From Spirochaetales bacterium (GTDB taxonomy: Bacteria; Spirochaetota; Spirochaetia; ARS1246): a stretch of DNA of 17,496 bases. How positions within the stretch are numbered: the first letter of the stretch is position 1; each line of letters opens with the position of its first letter. The stretch spans positions 1-17,496 of the forward strand of contig JAFGHN010000065.1 of the NCBI GenBank assembly GCA_016930115.1, given 5' to 3'. Both the position numbers and the translations under genes were made by a program. The notes under the pieces are model-generated. The model saw only the letters and a program-made list of their open reading frames with translations, made no database searches and was not told the DNA's origin. Below, one piece after another: positions 1 to 7,117 of the stretch.

Positions 1-132
1 ACGCCGGGTTTTATCACCGACGTTCTCGGCTTCCTTTTTGCGTTGCGTTTTTTCAGACGGGCGACCGGGAACCTGGTTACCGCAAAACTGGAACCCCGGT
101 TGAAAGAGCTTTACGAATACATGAAACTCTAA
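1..132 (+). CDS. fxsA: FxsA family membrane protein, C-terminal fragment
   Basis: Frame 1 is open from the window edge and ends at TAA 130-132, giving the last 43 residues of a protein. They contain PGFITDVLGFL, which matches the hallmark 'PGF(x)TD(x)LG' stretch before the last membrane segment of FxsA (YtzA-like) proteins, followed by a basic RFFRRATG segment and a short charged tail ending in YEYMKL. FxsA is a small polytopic inner-membrane protein; in E. coli its overproduction relieves F-plasmid exclusion of phage T7, and its housekeeping role is unclear. The 5' part lies outside the window. It converges on the WecG/TagA-like gene with only 36 bp between stop codons and no clear hairpin terminator. 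The family call rests on a short segment. Confidence 0.7.
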   Translation, partial: TPGFITDVLGFLFALRFFRRATGNLVTAKLEPRLKELYEYMKL

Positions 133-168
133 CCTCTCTCAGGCCGCCGGCACCCTCGCCGCGACGGT

Positions 169-924
169 TCAGAGGCCTCTTATGCGATATACAATCAGCA
201 GGATGAGGAACCAGAAATAGACGAAAGCCCGGAGCAAGCGCCACGGTTTCTTGAGCAGTGTCGGGAGGAAATCGAGACCCTTTGACCAGAGCCGTCTCGA
301 CATCTTTTTCTTCACCCCGGAGAAAACTTCAAGGCATTCGCCGCACCACATGGCAAGACCCGGTGACAGATGTTTGCGATGATCGAGGAGCCACTGCTCC
401 TTGCCGGGCAACCCCCTTCCTGCCAGGAGAAGCGTAGGCGCCGCTTTTTTGATTGCAAGGAGTATGTTTTCCTCGTGCTCCTGTGGGAAATAACCCGCGC
501 ATCTGCCGACGATCCGCAGTTTGGGAAACGAACCCCTCAAATTTGAGGCAGCGACCTGGAGATAATCCGGCCTGCCGCCGATAAGATAGACTGATCTGTC
601 CTTCTTTTCGAGGATAGTAAGGATTCTGATAACGAAATCGAAGGGCATGTACCGCGGAATGTCTCCTCGCCGCAGAAACCGCGCCGCCCACACGACGAGC
701 TTCGAGCTCGTCAGGACAAGCGAAGACGTGCGAAGGGCAATCGAGTGCGCCGAATTGCCGCGGGCAGCGACAAAATCCCAGGCGGACATCAGCACTATCT
801 GATGTCTGTCACCGTCTGCGAGCAGAGATGAAATACATGCTTCAAGCTCGTCTTCCTCTACAAGATCGAGGGGAACGGTGAGTACTGCCAGGCGTTTCTT
901 TTTTTCTATTGACGGACTTTCCAA
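169..924 (-). CDS. Divergent WecG/TagA/CpsF-like glycosyltransferase, membrane anchored
   Basis: The protein has 251 residues, about the usual size for WecG/TagA/CpsF enzymes, which move a sugar from UDP-sugar to a lipid-linked acceptor at the inner membrane face. Family landmarks are VVWAAR (77-82), YLIGGRPDYL (113-122), the core LLLAGRGLPGKEQWLLDHR (165-183, equivalent to the family's GxGxPKQExW) and a C-terminal Trp/Arg/Pro-rich appendage (211-232). Residues 233-247 are strongly hydrophobic and end in YRIRGL, a likely membrane anchor. The usual DGxG(V/I)V segment, whose Asp is the proposed catalytic base in TagA, reads TSSKLVV (72-78), and the usual Asn/Pro site near residue 47 reads SAWD. 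The enzyme may therefore be inactive or altered. The start is TTG, supported by GGAG 8 nt upstream; it overlaps the rsmE end by 19 bp, suggesting translational coupling. The family is fairly sure, the activity is not. Confidence 0.75.
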   Translation of the reverse strand: MESPSIEKKKRLAVLTVPLDLVEEDELEACISSLLADGDRHQIVLMSAWDFVAARGNSAHSIALRTSSLVLTSSKLVVWAARFLRRGDIPRYMPFDFVIRILTILEKKDRSVYLIGGRPDYLQVAASNLRGSFPKLRIVGRCAGYFPQEHEENILLAIKKAAPTLLLAGRGLPGKEQWLLDHRKHLSPGLAMWCGECLEVFSGVKKKMSRRLWSKGLDFLPTLLKKPWRLLRAFVYFWFLILLIVYRIRGL

Positions 925-1706
925 TAATCTTTCTCCAGAATGACTGTTTGAACAGCGGCAACCGCGTACAGCGCCGCTGTTTCAGTCCGGAGCACGTTCG
1001 TGTTGATATACACCGGTTGCAGGCCGGAGTTCAAGAGGGTGGCGACCTCGTGCGGAGCAAATCCGCCTTCAGGCCCGACGCATATACCCACCGACAGCGG
1101 GTTTGAAGAGAGCAGGTGGTGAAGACCGTTCTTTGAAATTGGATTTTCATAGAAGAGAAGACAGACATCTTGCGGTGAGGAACCCTGATGCCAGATGCCC
1201 GGCAGCTCGGAAATCACTACCGGCGCCATGATGACGGGCGGCTTTGTCCTGCCGCTCTGCTGCATCGCCTGGCGTGCGATGCGCTGCCAGCGCTCTCTTT
1301 TTTTCTCAACTGTGTTCCCGTCAAATCTGGGGACCGAATTCTCGGATAGAACCGGTACGATCGTGCCGACCCCGGTTTCCACCATCTGCCTGACAATCAT
1401 GTCCATCTTGTTGGCTTTCGGGATGCACTGGAAGAGGGTGATGTTCACCGCCTGTTCTGTTTTATCTCCAGGGGTGGCGCCGCTAACCGCGCCCCCGCTG
1501 CCGGCGCCGGGGGAGATTTCAAGGATGCACCGTTCGGGTTCGCACCGTTCCAGGAGAATTGAAACCGGGTTTCCATGACGATCAGTTCCCTCAAACCGGT
1601 CGCCGGGACGCTTGCGGAGAACCCGGGTGAGGTAGTGGAACTCTTCACCTGTAAGCTCCATTTTTCCTGAGCCGTTATAACTGTCCGGGAGAACATAGTG
1701 GCGCAT
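906..1706 (-). CDS. rsmE: 16S rRNA (uracil(1498)-N(3))-methyltransferase RsmE
   Basis: RsmE is a SAM-dependent SPOUT methyltransferase that methylates N3 of U1498 in helix 44 of 16S rRNA on the 30S subunit. The 266 residues show an N-terminal PUA-like RNA-binding domain with HYLTRVLRKRPGD (24-36), then the knotted SPOUT domain with QCIPKANKMD (93-102), QKMVETG-like QMVETGVG (107-114), RWQRIARQAMQQSGR (139-153), the SAM-binding GPEGGF (211-216) and VLRTETAALYA (238-248). All key signature segments are intact. A Gly/Ala-rich insertion (about 66-86) separates the two domains and is probably a flexible linker. The ATG lies 5 bp after the upstream protease stop, with only a weak ribosome site (GGTAG), so translation is probably coupled. 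Its 3' end overlaps the WecG/TagA-like gene by 19 bp. Confidence 0.95.
   Translation of the reverse strand: MRHYVLPDSYNGSGKMELTGEEFHYLTRVLRKRPGDRFEGTDRHGNPVSILLERCEPERCILEISPGAGSGGAVSGATPGDKTEQAVNITLFQCIPKANKMDMIVRQMVETGVGTIVPVLSENSVPRFDGNTVEKKRERWQRIARQAMQQSGRTKPPVIMAPVVISELPGIWHQGSSPQDVCLLFYENPISKNGLHHLLSSNPLSVGICVGPEGGFAPHEVATLLNSGLQPVYINTNVLRTETAALYAVAAVQTVILEKDYWKVRQ
933..936 (-). promoter_or_regulatory. Ribosome binding site for the TTG start of the WecG/TagA-like gene
   Basis: On the minus strand GGAG lies 8 nt upstream of TTG at 924-922, inside the 3' end of rsmE. It decides the unusual TTG start, since no ATG or GTG with a comparable site is present nearby. Confidence 0.65.
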
Positions 1707-1711
1707 TACCG

Positions 1712-3115
1712 CTACCGTATCATGCTCTCGATTTGTCGTACCGCTTCCTGAAGCACAAGATCGAACTCCAAATCGTAGACCGGCGGATTGTTGTTCGTTC
1801 TGTTGATTTCATTGCTGATAAGTCGTCTGAGCACCCTGTCTTCGAGCATGATGCCGTCTTCATGCAGGCGCCGGATGAAGGCGTCGAGCTCGGCTTCCGT
1901 CGGCCGCGGGTTGTTGCGTACAAAGGTGGGGATTGTCCATTCCTCGGTTAATCTGTCGAGCGACGCTTCCTCTTCCCCGGTGAGTGCGGGTTCGGTTACT
2001 TCGATGTCAGGTGCGATTCCTATCTTATCGATGTTCTTGCCGCTTGGGGTGTAGTAACGCGAGGTCGTGAGGCGGAATCCCCCGTCGCCGAAATCGCGCA
2101 CTTGCTGTACCGAGCCCTTTCCGAAGCTTGTTTCCCCAATGACAACGGCACGTCCGCTGTCCTTCAGAGCCCCCGCGAGTATTTCCGATGCGGAAGCAGA
2201 TCCTCTGTCAATTGTCACTACGATCGGGATGTCTTCACCGACGAGAATGCTCCGGTCCGCGGTGAACACTTCGTTCTCCCGGGGTACCCGGGAACGGGTG
2301 CTCACGATGGTGCCTTCAGAGAGGAACATGTCCGACACTTCGATGACCGTGGAGAGCCTTCCTCCACCGTTGTTTCTCACATCCACCACCAGGCCTTTGT
2401 ACCCCTGTTTGTTGAAATACTCGAAGGCTTCTCTCACCCGGTCGTCGGTGAAAGGCGTGAATTGCGTGAGCTTGAGATAGGCGATTTCGTCAATCATCGC
2501 GAATTTTACGGTTGGGACCTCAACGATGTCCCGGGTTATGTCGACTTTGAACGGCTTGGCGTTTCCCCGCTTGATGGTCAGGGTCACCAGGGTGCCCGGC
2601 ATTCCCCGTATCAGCTCAGCCGCGTCGTCAATCGTGAAATCCGCCGTGGACTCCCCGTTTATTTCCAGGATGAGGTCTCCGGCGTTGATTCCCGCACGGT
2701 AACCCGGTGTATCTTCTATCGGCGAGACCACCTGTATATACAGGGGTGCCTCCGGATTTTCTTCACCCGTATCGCTTCTGGTCTGCTTGGAAATGGTGAG
2801 TCCCACCCCACCAAAACTGCCGTTTGTGGTGAGGCCGAGAGAATCCATATCGGTCTCATCGAGGAAATAGGAGTAGGGATCGTCCAGGGTATCAAACATG
2901 CCCTTCATGGCGCCCTCAAAAAGGACTTCCGGATCTATCTCTTCTACGTAATTCTCCTCTATGTAGTGAAATACTTCTTCAAAAACGCGCAGATATTCTT
3001 CCGTGGCGGTGACATCAGGTTGCGCCAGCGCCGTCGGCACGAATGCGACTGCCAGAAGGATCGTAAAGGCGGCCAGACTCACCGCGAGCCAGATGTACCG
3101 ATCCTTTTTAAACAT
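1712..3115 (-). CDS. S41 family carboxy-terminal processing peptidase (CtpA/Prc type)
   Basis: This 467-residue protein is an exported serine protease of family S41. Residues 1-31 form a signal sequence or anchor (MFKKDRY, a hydrophobic core, then TALA before Q32). Residues 100-195 are a PDZ domain with FGGVGLTI (101-108) and AGINAGDLILEING (141-154). The protease core follows: LVVDVRNNGGG (242-252), GSASASEI (305-312) with Ser308 as nucleophile, and SFGKGSVQ (330-337) with Lys333 and Gln337, reproducing the Ser-Lys-Gln spacing of CtpB (S309/K334/Q338). A C-terminal tail (about 380-467) is helical and acidic. The frame is open for 35 more codons upstream, but ATG 3115 is chosen because GGGGGAG sits 6 nt before it and the signal peptide then starts correctly. 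Its periplasmic substrate is unknown. It is first of three genes with rsmE and the WecG/TagA-like gene. Confidence 0.93.
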   Translation of the reverse strand: MFKKDRYIWLAVSLAAFTILLAVAFVPTALAQPDVTATEEYLRVFEEVFHYIEENYVEEIDPEVLFEGAMKGMFDTLDDPYSYFLDETDMDSLGLTTNGSFGGVGLTISKQTRSDTGEENPEAPLYIQVVSPIEDTPGYRAGINAGDLILEINGESTADFTIDDAAELIRGMPGTLVTLTIKRGNAKPFKVDITRDIVEVPTVKFAMIDEIAYLKLTQFTPFTDDRVREAFEYFNKQGYKGLVVDVRNNGGGRLSTVIEVSDMFLSEGTIVSTRSRVPRENEVFTADRSILVGEDIPIVVTIDRGSASASEILAGALKDSGRAVVIGETSFGKGSVQQVRDFGDGGFRLTTSRYYTPSGKNIDKIGIAPDIEVTEPALTGEEEASLDRLTEEWTIPTFVRNNPRPTEAELDAFIRRLHEDGIMLEDRVLRRLISNEINRTNNNPPVYDLEFDLVLQEAVRQIESMIR

Positions 3116-3121
3116 AAGGTA

Positions 3122-3128
3122 CTCCCCC
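3122..3128 (-). promoter_or_regulatory. Ribosome binding site of the S41 peptidase gene
   Basis: Minus-strand GGGGGAG ends 6 nt before ATG 3115-3113. It is the strongest Shine-Dalgarno in the area and fixes the start 105 nt inside the longer open frame. Confidence 0.75.
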
Positions 3129-3184
3129 AAAATAGTCTTACTGATGAAGATACAGGTCATGCGGTTAAAAATCCATAGGGCGTG

Positions 3185-3213
3185 TTGACGATGATAATGG
3201 TAGGCCGTACACT
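3185..3213 (+). promoter_or_regulatory. Sigma-70-type promoter abutting the start of the small membrane protein gene
   Basis: TTGACG (3185-3190), exactly 17 bp, then TACACT (3208-3213). The -35 matches consensus at 5 of 6 and the -10 at 4 of 6. Transcription would start near 3220, only about 3 nt before ATG 3223, which has no Shine-Dalgarno, so the mRNA may be leaderless. It would drive the membrane protein-fapA-lgt-regulator unit. Confidence 0.5.
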
Positions 3214-3222
3214 CACGCATTC

Positions 3223-3732
3223 ATGATGGAGAGAAAAACCCCGGTTATCGTTTCCGGTTTCTGGCAGTTTGTCCGTTTCGTCGTCCTTGTTACCAGTTCG
3301 ATACTCTTTTTCAATCCCCGCCTGTTCGCGGGAGTTTCGCTTCTCCTGGTGGTGCTCGCCGCTCCCTCGCTGGCATTAGGCGCTGGTTTCCTCATAGCGG
3401 GAATGGACTCCCGGAAATTCTCCGTCCTGCGGGCGCTCCTGGTATTCGGTCAAGCCCTTGAAATTCTTCCCGGTCTTCTGCTTCTCATCGTCCAGGGCGG
3501 CGCCATTTTCTTTGGAATCGCCAAACCCGTGTTTGACGAGGTTCTCTTTGTCGATAAGATGTCCGATTATGCCATAGCCACCGAACAGGTGTTCTACTAT
3601 GCCCTTGCCGGTCTGGTTCTTGTTGATTTGATTTTCCTTCTTGTTCTGCTATCATATGGTACCGAGCCGGATGGTCCGGTAACCCCGGTATCGGACAGGA
3701 AATCCGCGCCCGGTGAGAATCTGCCAGGCTGA
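3223..3732 (+). CDS. Hypothetical membrane protein upstream of fapA
   Basis: I do not recognise a family. The 169-residue product has about four hydrophobic segments (roughly 13-30, 34-60, 67-99 and 123-145), a loop with acidic and aromatic residues (103-122) that includes FDEVLFVDKMSDYA, and a hydrophilic Pro/Gly-rich tail (146-169). Such a layout suits a small inner-membrane protein with its tail in the cytoplasm, but no catalytic or binding motif is visible. ATG 3223 is followed at once by a second ATG (3226), and neither has a Shine-Dalgarno; a good promoter ends 10 bp upstream, so initiation on a very short or absent leader is likely. It is 6 bp from fapA and is presumably cotranscribed with it. 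Divergent from the S41 peptidase gene. Confidence 0.75.
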   Translation: MMERKTPVIVSGFWQFVRFVVLVTSSILFFNPRLFAGVSLLLVVLAAPSLALGAGFLIAGMDSRKFSVLRALLVFGQALEILPGLLLLIVQGGAIFFGIAKPVFDEVLFVDKMSDYAIATEQVFYYALAGLVLVDLIFLLVLLSYGTEPDGPVTPVSDRKSAPGENLPG

Positions 3733-3738
3733 TAAAGA

Positions 3739-6066
3739 ATGAACTTCGCAAAACGTCTTTTCAAGAAGACAGAAAAGGATGCGGATACTCCGCCCCGCAG
3801 CGGCGCAGCCCCTTCACAAGAGAAAAAACCTGGAATCATCGGAAGGGAGAACTGGCACGTATCGGTAACCAGGGACAGGGTGACGGCGCTCCTCGATTAT
3901 GTGCCGCGCGCTGACCGGCTTGCACCTGTCGCCGCCGAGTTGCTGCGCGCCGCAAGAGAGCTTGGCATAGCTGAAGACGGGCTGTTTTCGGAAGAAAAAC
4001 TCAGCAACGCTTTGAAAAACGCTGAAACTTCCGGCGTTCCCTTACGCGGTTACCCGATCTGTGAGGACTCAGACGGCGGTTTTGACATCAGCATCTCGGA
4101 CGATAAACTGAAGGCGACCTTGTCCTTGAGAAAGGGCAGAGGGAACGGCGCACCTTTCGATCTCAAAGAACTCGGGAAAGCCCTGCGCGCGAGCAACATA
4201 AAAGGCCTCAATTTCGACAAACTCAAGACCGACATTCTCATGTTCTATCGCGGACCAGCGCTCTCACTGGAAGGGTATGAGCTTGCCGCCGGTAAAATGC
4301 CCGAATCCGGCGGCGATCAGAAACTGCAATGGGAAATCGAGTTCATGCCCGGCCCTGAGCTCGAAGAGATCAAGACGCGGCCGGAAGGTGTTCCGGACAA
4401 TGTTTTTGAAGGCATAGCATCCCTCGAGCAGTACCCGATCGATATCGTGGAAAACGCCGCCCTGGTTGGCAAAGAGACGCTCATCGCAACCGTGACGGAT
4501 CCGCAGCCCGGCAAGAACGGTGTAGACGTCTACGGCAATTCCATTCCGGCGCCGGCCGGAACCGCGACCCCGCTGGAGCTCCATGAGAATTGCGCAAAGA
4601 GAGACACGAAGATCTACTCGGAAATAGACGGCATTCTTGATAAGTGGGATGTGGAAACTACATCGCACATTCGTGTCAGGCCTCACAGTGACGCGCGCGT
4701 AACCGTGTGCGTCGCCGCCGACGGCATGTCCGCGTCGGTGGATCTGATACAAGGTACGGGATATGGAAAACGGTTGCTCGTTGAGGATGTCAAAGAGGCA
4801 CTCTCCGCCGCGGGCGTTGTTCGCGGAATAGATCTTGAAGCGGTCGGGGCCGCGGTCAAGGCGGCGGATGAGGAAGGAGCGGTGGAGCAGGCGGTGGTGG
4901 CGAAGGGGCAGGAACCCCAAGCCGCGGGAGACGCCGCCTTGATTTTCCACATAGACCTGGCCTCCGGCAAAGCCGTAACACTAAGGGGTGACGGAAGGGC
5001 CGACTTCAAGAACCAGGACCGGTTCACCACGGTGGAGACCGGGACATTGATCGCCGAGGTGGCGACTGCGGAGACGCAGTTACGCGAGGGGTTTGATGTT
5101 AATGGGAACATCATAGGCGCGAGCGAAGCGGAGGATTTCACCCTCGAGATCGGCGAGAACGTAAAACAGGAACGAGACGAGCAGGGCCGGCTCAAGCTGA
5201 TTGCCAAAGTCTCCGGCGAGCTTGTCTACGACGGGAAATCCATAGACATCGTCGGTGTTCATGTCATTAAAGGAGACGTGGGGCCGGCCACCGGGAACAT
5301 ACGTTTCTCCGGACCTGTTCATGTAACCGGGAACGTGCTACCGGGTTTTTTTGTTGTCGCCACGGGAGATATAAAGATCGCGGCGGGTGTAGAGGCCGCC
5401 CTTGCAAGCTCTGAAAAGTCCGTGCATGTGAGCCAGGGTATTATCGGCGGCGGGAAAGCCGCGGTGAGAGCGCGGGAAAACATCACCGCAGGGTTCGCGG
5501 AACACGTTATACTGATGGCCGTGCAGGATATCACGTTGAAAAATGCCTGCCTGCAGTGCACGGTGAAATGCAACGGTAAGCTTACCCTCGCCGGCGAGAA
5601 AGGCCATCTTATGGGGGGCGAAACGAAGGCACGCTATGGTATCGAAGTAACCAACCTGGGTTCCAGGAACGGCGTCAAGACGTCTGTTTCCTTCGGCCAG
5701 GATTACCTTATCGGGGACAGAATCGAGCTCGAGGAAAAGGAACTGGAGAAACTGAAAGAAACCGCCGTACGGACAGATCTGAAAATCCGCCAGGCCGAGA
5801 GGGAAGGCGGGGTAGAAGAGTTAAAGAAAGGCCGTGCCCGCAAACTGCAGCTTCTCAAGTCAATCGAGCGGAGAACCGAACGACTGTTCTGGCTGAGGGA
5901 AAAATTCGAGCAACACTTTGAGGGGGAGGTGGCCGTCCGCGGAACCGCGTTTCCGGGGGTCACCCTCGAGAGTCACGGGAGGTTGTTTGAAGTAGCCCGG
6001 GAGATGGGAAAAGTCGTATTCTATTTCAATCGCGAAAAGGGAATTATCGAAAACAGGCCCCTTTGA
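3739..6066 (+). CDS. fapA: FapA (DUF342) family protein with repeated N-terminal modules
   Basis: DUF342/FapA proteins are cytoplasmic; in Vibrio FapA takes part in polar flagellum placement, and members often carry polymer-like beta-helix domains. In these 775 residues, 509-650 are the typical FapA beta-helix: KGDVGPATGNIRFSGPV, GNVLPGFFV and repeating Gly-Asp/Gly-Gly turns. Residues 657-728 are a charged coiled coil (ELEEKELEKLKE onward), followed by a small domain (729-775) with VRGTAFPGV. The N-terminal half contains the FapA-N module twice: about 115-305 and 321-505, each with a beta segment (DISISDDKLKATLSL; VTVCVAADGMSASVDL), an A(A/K)G-x2-P turn, then G-x-TLIA-x-V and DV-x-GN-x-I. A further half-module seems to start near 41 (VSVTRDRVTALL). 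ATG 3739 is 6 bp from the preceding stop, with a weak ribosome site. The family is sure; the flagellar role is inferred. Confidence 0.9.
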   Translation: MNFAKRLFKKTEKDADTPPRSGAAPSQEKKPGIIGRENWHVSVTRDRVTALLDYVPRADRLAPVAAELLRAARELGIAEDGLFSEEKLSNALKNAETSGVPLRGYPICEDSDGGFDISISDDKLKATLSLRKGRGNGAPFDLKELGKALRASNIKGLNFDKLKTDILMFYRGPALSLEGYELAAGKMPESGGDQKLQWEIEFMPGPELEEIKTRPEGVPDNVFEGIASLEQYPIDIVENAALVGKETLIATVTDPQPGKNGVDVYGNSIPAPAGTATPLELHENCAKRDTKIYSEIDGILDKWDVETTSHIRVRPHSDARVTVCVAADGMSASVDLIQGTGYGKRLLVEDVKEALSAAGVVRGIDLEAVGAAVKAADEEGAVEQAVVAKGQEPQAAGDAALIFHIDLASGKAVTLRGDGRADFKNQDRFTTVETGTLIAEVATAETQLREGFDVNGNIIGASEAEDFTLEIGENVKQERDEQGRLKLIAKVSGELVYDGKSIDIVGVHVIKGDVGPATGNIRFSGPVHVTGNVLPGFFVVATGDIKIAAGVEAALASSEKSVHVSQGIIGGGKAAVRARENITAGFAEHVILMAVQDITLKNACLQCTVKCNGKLTLAGEKGHLMGGETKARYGIEVTNLGSRNGVKTSVSFGQDYLIGDRIELEEKELEKLKETAVRTDLKIRQAEREGGVEELKKGRARKLQLLKSIERRTERLFWLREKFEQHFEGEVAVRGTAFPGVTLESHGRLFEVAREMGKVVFYFNREKGIIENRPL

Positions 6067-6081
6067 GGCCGGGGAGAGCTC

Positions 6082-7104
6082 ATGCCGTCGGTGCTTGCTT
6101 ATCTCACTTACCCAGAGTGGCTTCGTCCTGAAATAATAAAAGGACTGCCGATACGCTGGTACGGGCTGATGTATCTGATAGCGTTTGCGGTCGCCTATTT
6201 TCTCTTCAGGTACCAGGTCCGGGAGAAGAAACTCGGCGTTTCGAATGACGAAGTGATGAACTATTTCTTCTGGATCATTATCGGCCTGCTACTTGGCGCG
6301 CGGATTCTCGCCACCACCGTGTATGACCCCACAGGACGCTACCTCCGCAAGCCCTGGCTCATCTTCTGGCCATTTGATGAGAACATGCGGTTTACCGGTC
6401 TGGCCGGGATGTCATACCACGGCGGACTGTTAGGCGTCATTGTTGCGACGATTATCTATTGCCGCGTGAAAAAACGCTCGATCCTCGAATGGGGCGACAT
6501 GATCGTAACGGCGGTCCCGCTCGGATATAGCTTTGGCCGTCTCGGCAATTTCATAAACGGTGAGCTGTACGGCCGGGTTACCGCTTTTGCCCTTGGCATG
6601 GTATTTCCCAATGCACAGCGGTTTTCGACGGGAGAAGCGTGGGTGCAGGAAATGGCACAAAAAACGGGAATGACGATTGGGCCCGACCAGGCCTCCATCA
6701 ATCTGCCGCGCCACCCGTCGCAGCTGTACGAAGCTTTCTTCGAGGGCATCATCCTGTTTCTCATCATGTGGTTTGTTTTCAGGAGGAGAGATTTCGTCAG
6801 AGGAGTGAAAACCGGAATCTATATGATCGGTTACGGAGTCTTCAGGTTTCTCATCGAGTACGTCCGGGAACCGGATATAGGAATCGGATTCCCGATCCGG
6901 TTTTCCGGCGCATATAATCCGACTTATCTGCTTGTAACTCCGTGGAATTTCACCACCGGCCAGATTCTCAATTTCCTTATGATTCTTGGCGGAATAGCGC
7001 TGATTTTCACGGTTCGCGCGCGGCACGACAAGAAAGGAAAGACATCCCTGCGGGTGAAAACGAAACGATTGAGCTCGAGACAACTGAGAAAAAAAATCCG
7101 CTAG
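6082..7104 (+). CDS. lgt: Prolipoprotein diacylglyceryl transferase Lgt
   Basis: Lgt transfers diacylglycerol from phosphatidylglycerol to the lipobox cysteine of prolipoproteins in the inner membrane, the first step of lipoprotein maturation. The 340-residue product has about seven hydrophobic segments. It carries the start motif IRWYGLMY (24-31), SYHGGLLG (111-118, with the conserved His113), the full Lgt signature GRLGNFINGELYGR (152-165), RHPSQLYEA (210-218) and IEYVREPD (258-265). A basic C-terminal tail (314-340), rich in Lys and Arg, is longer than in the E. coli enzyme. ATG 6082 follows GGGGAGAG with 5 nt spacing. It lies 15 bp after fapA and 13 bp before the regulator gene, so all three are probably one transcript. 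Spirochaetes rely heavily on lipoproteins, so the gene is probably essential here (inference). Confidence 0.96.
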   Translation: MPSVLAYLTYPEWLRPEIIKGLPIRWYGLMYLIAFAVAYFLFRYQVREKKLGVSNDEVMNYFFWIIIGLLLGARILATTVYDPTGRYLRKPWLIFWPFDENMRFTGLAGMSYHGGLLGVIVATIIYCRVKKRSILEWGDMIVTAVPLGYSFGRLGNFINGELYGRVTAFALGMVFPNAQRFSTGEAWVQEMAQKTGMTIGPDQASINLPRHPSQLYEAFFEGIILFLIMWFVFRRRDFVRGVKTGIYMIGYGVFRFLIEYVREPDIGIGFPIRFSGAYNPTYLLVTPWNFTTGQILNFLMILGGIALIFTVRARHDKKGKTSLRVKTKRLSSRQLRKKIR

Positions 7105-7117
7105 GTACGAGGAATTC

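Noticed and set aside
171..180. Perfect 10-bp palindrome AGAGGCCTCT
   Set aside because: It lies inside the 3' end of the WecG/TagA-like coding region, has no loop or T run, and is short enough to arise by chance.
2102..3178. Long open frame on the plus strand opposite the S41 peptidase gene
   Set aside because: No recognisable domain; the opposite strand encodes a complete protease with all catalytic residues.
3116..3220. N-terminal extension of the S41 peptidase by 35 codons
   Set aside because: The extension would bury the signal peptide and ignore the strong GGGGGAG site before ATG 3115.
4264..4950. Open frame on the minus strand opposite fapA
   Set aside because: Composition-driven shadow of fapA with no motif or ribosome site.
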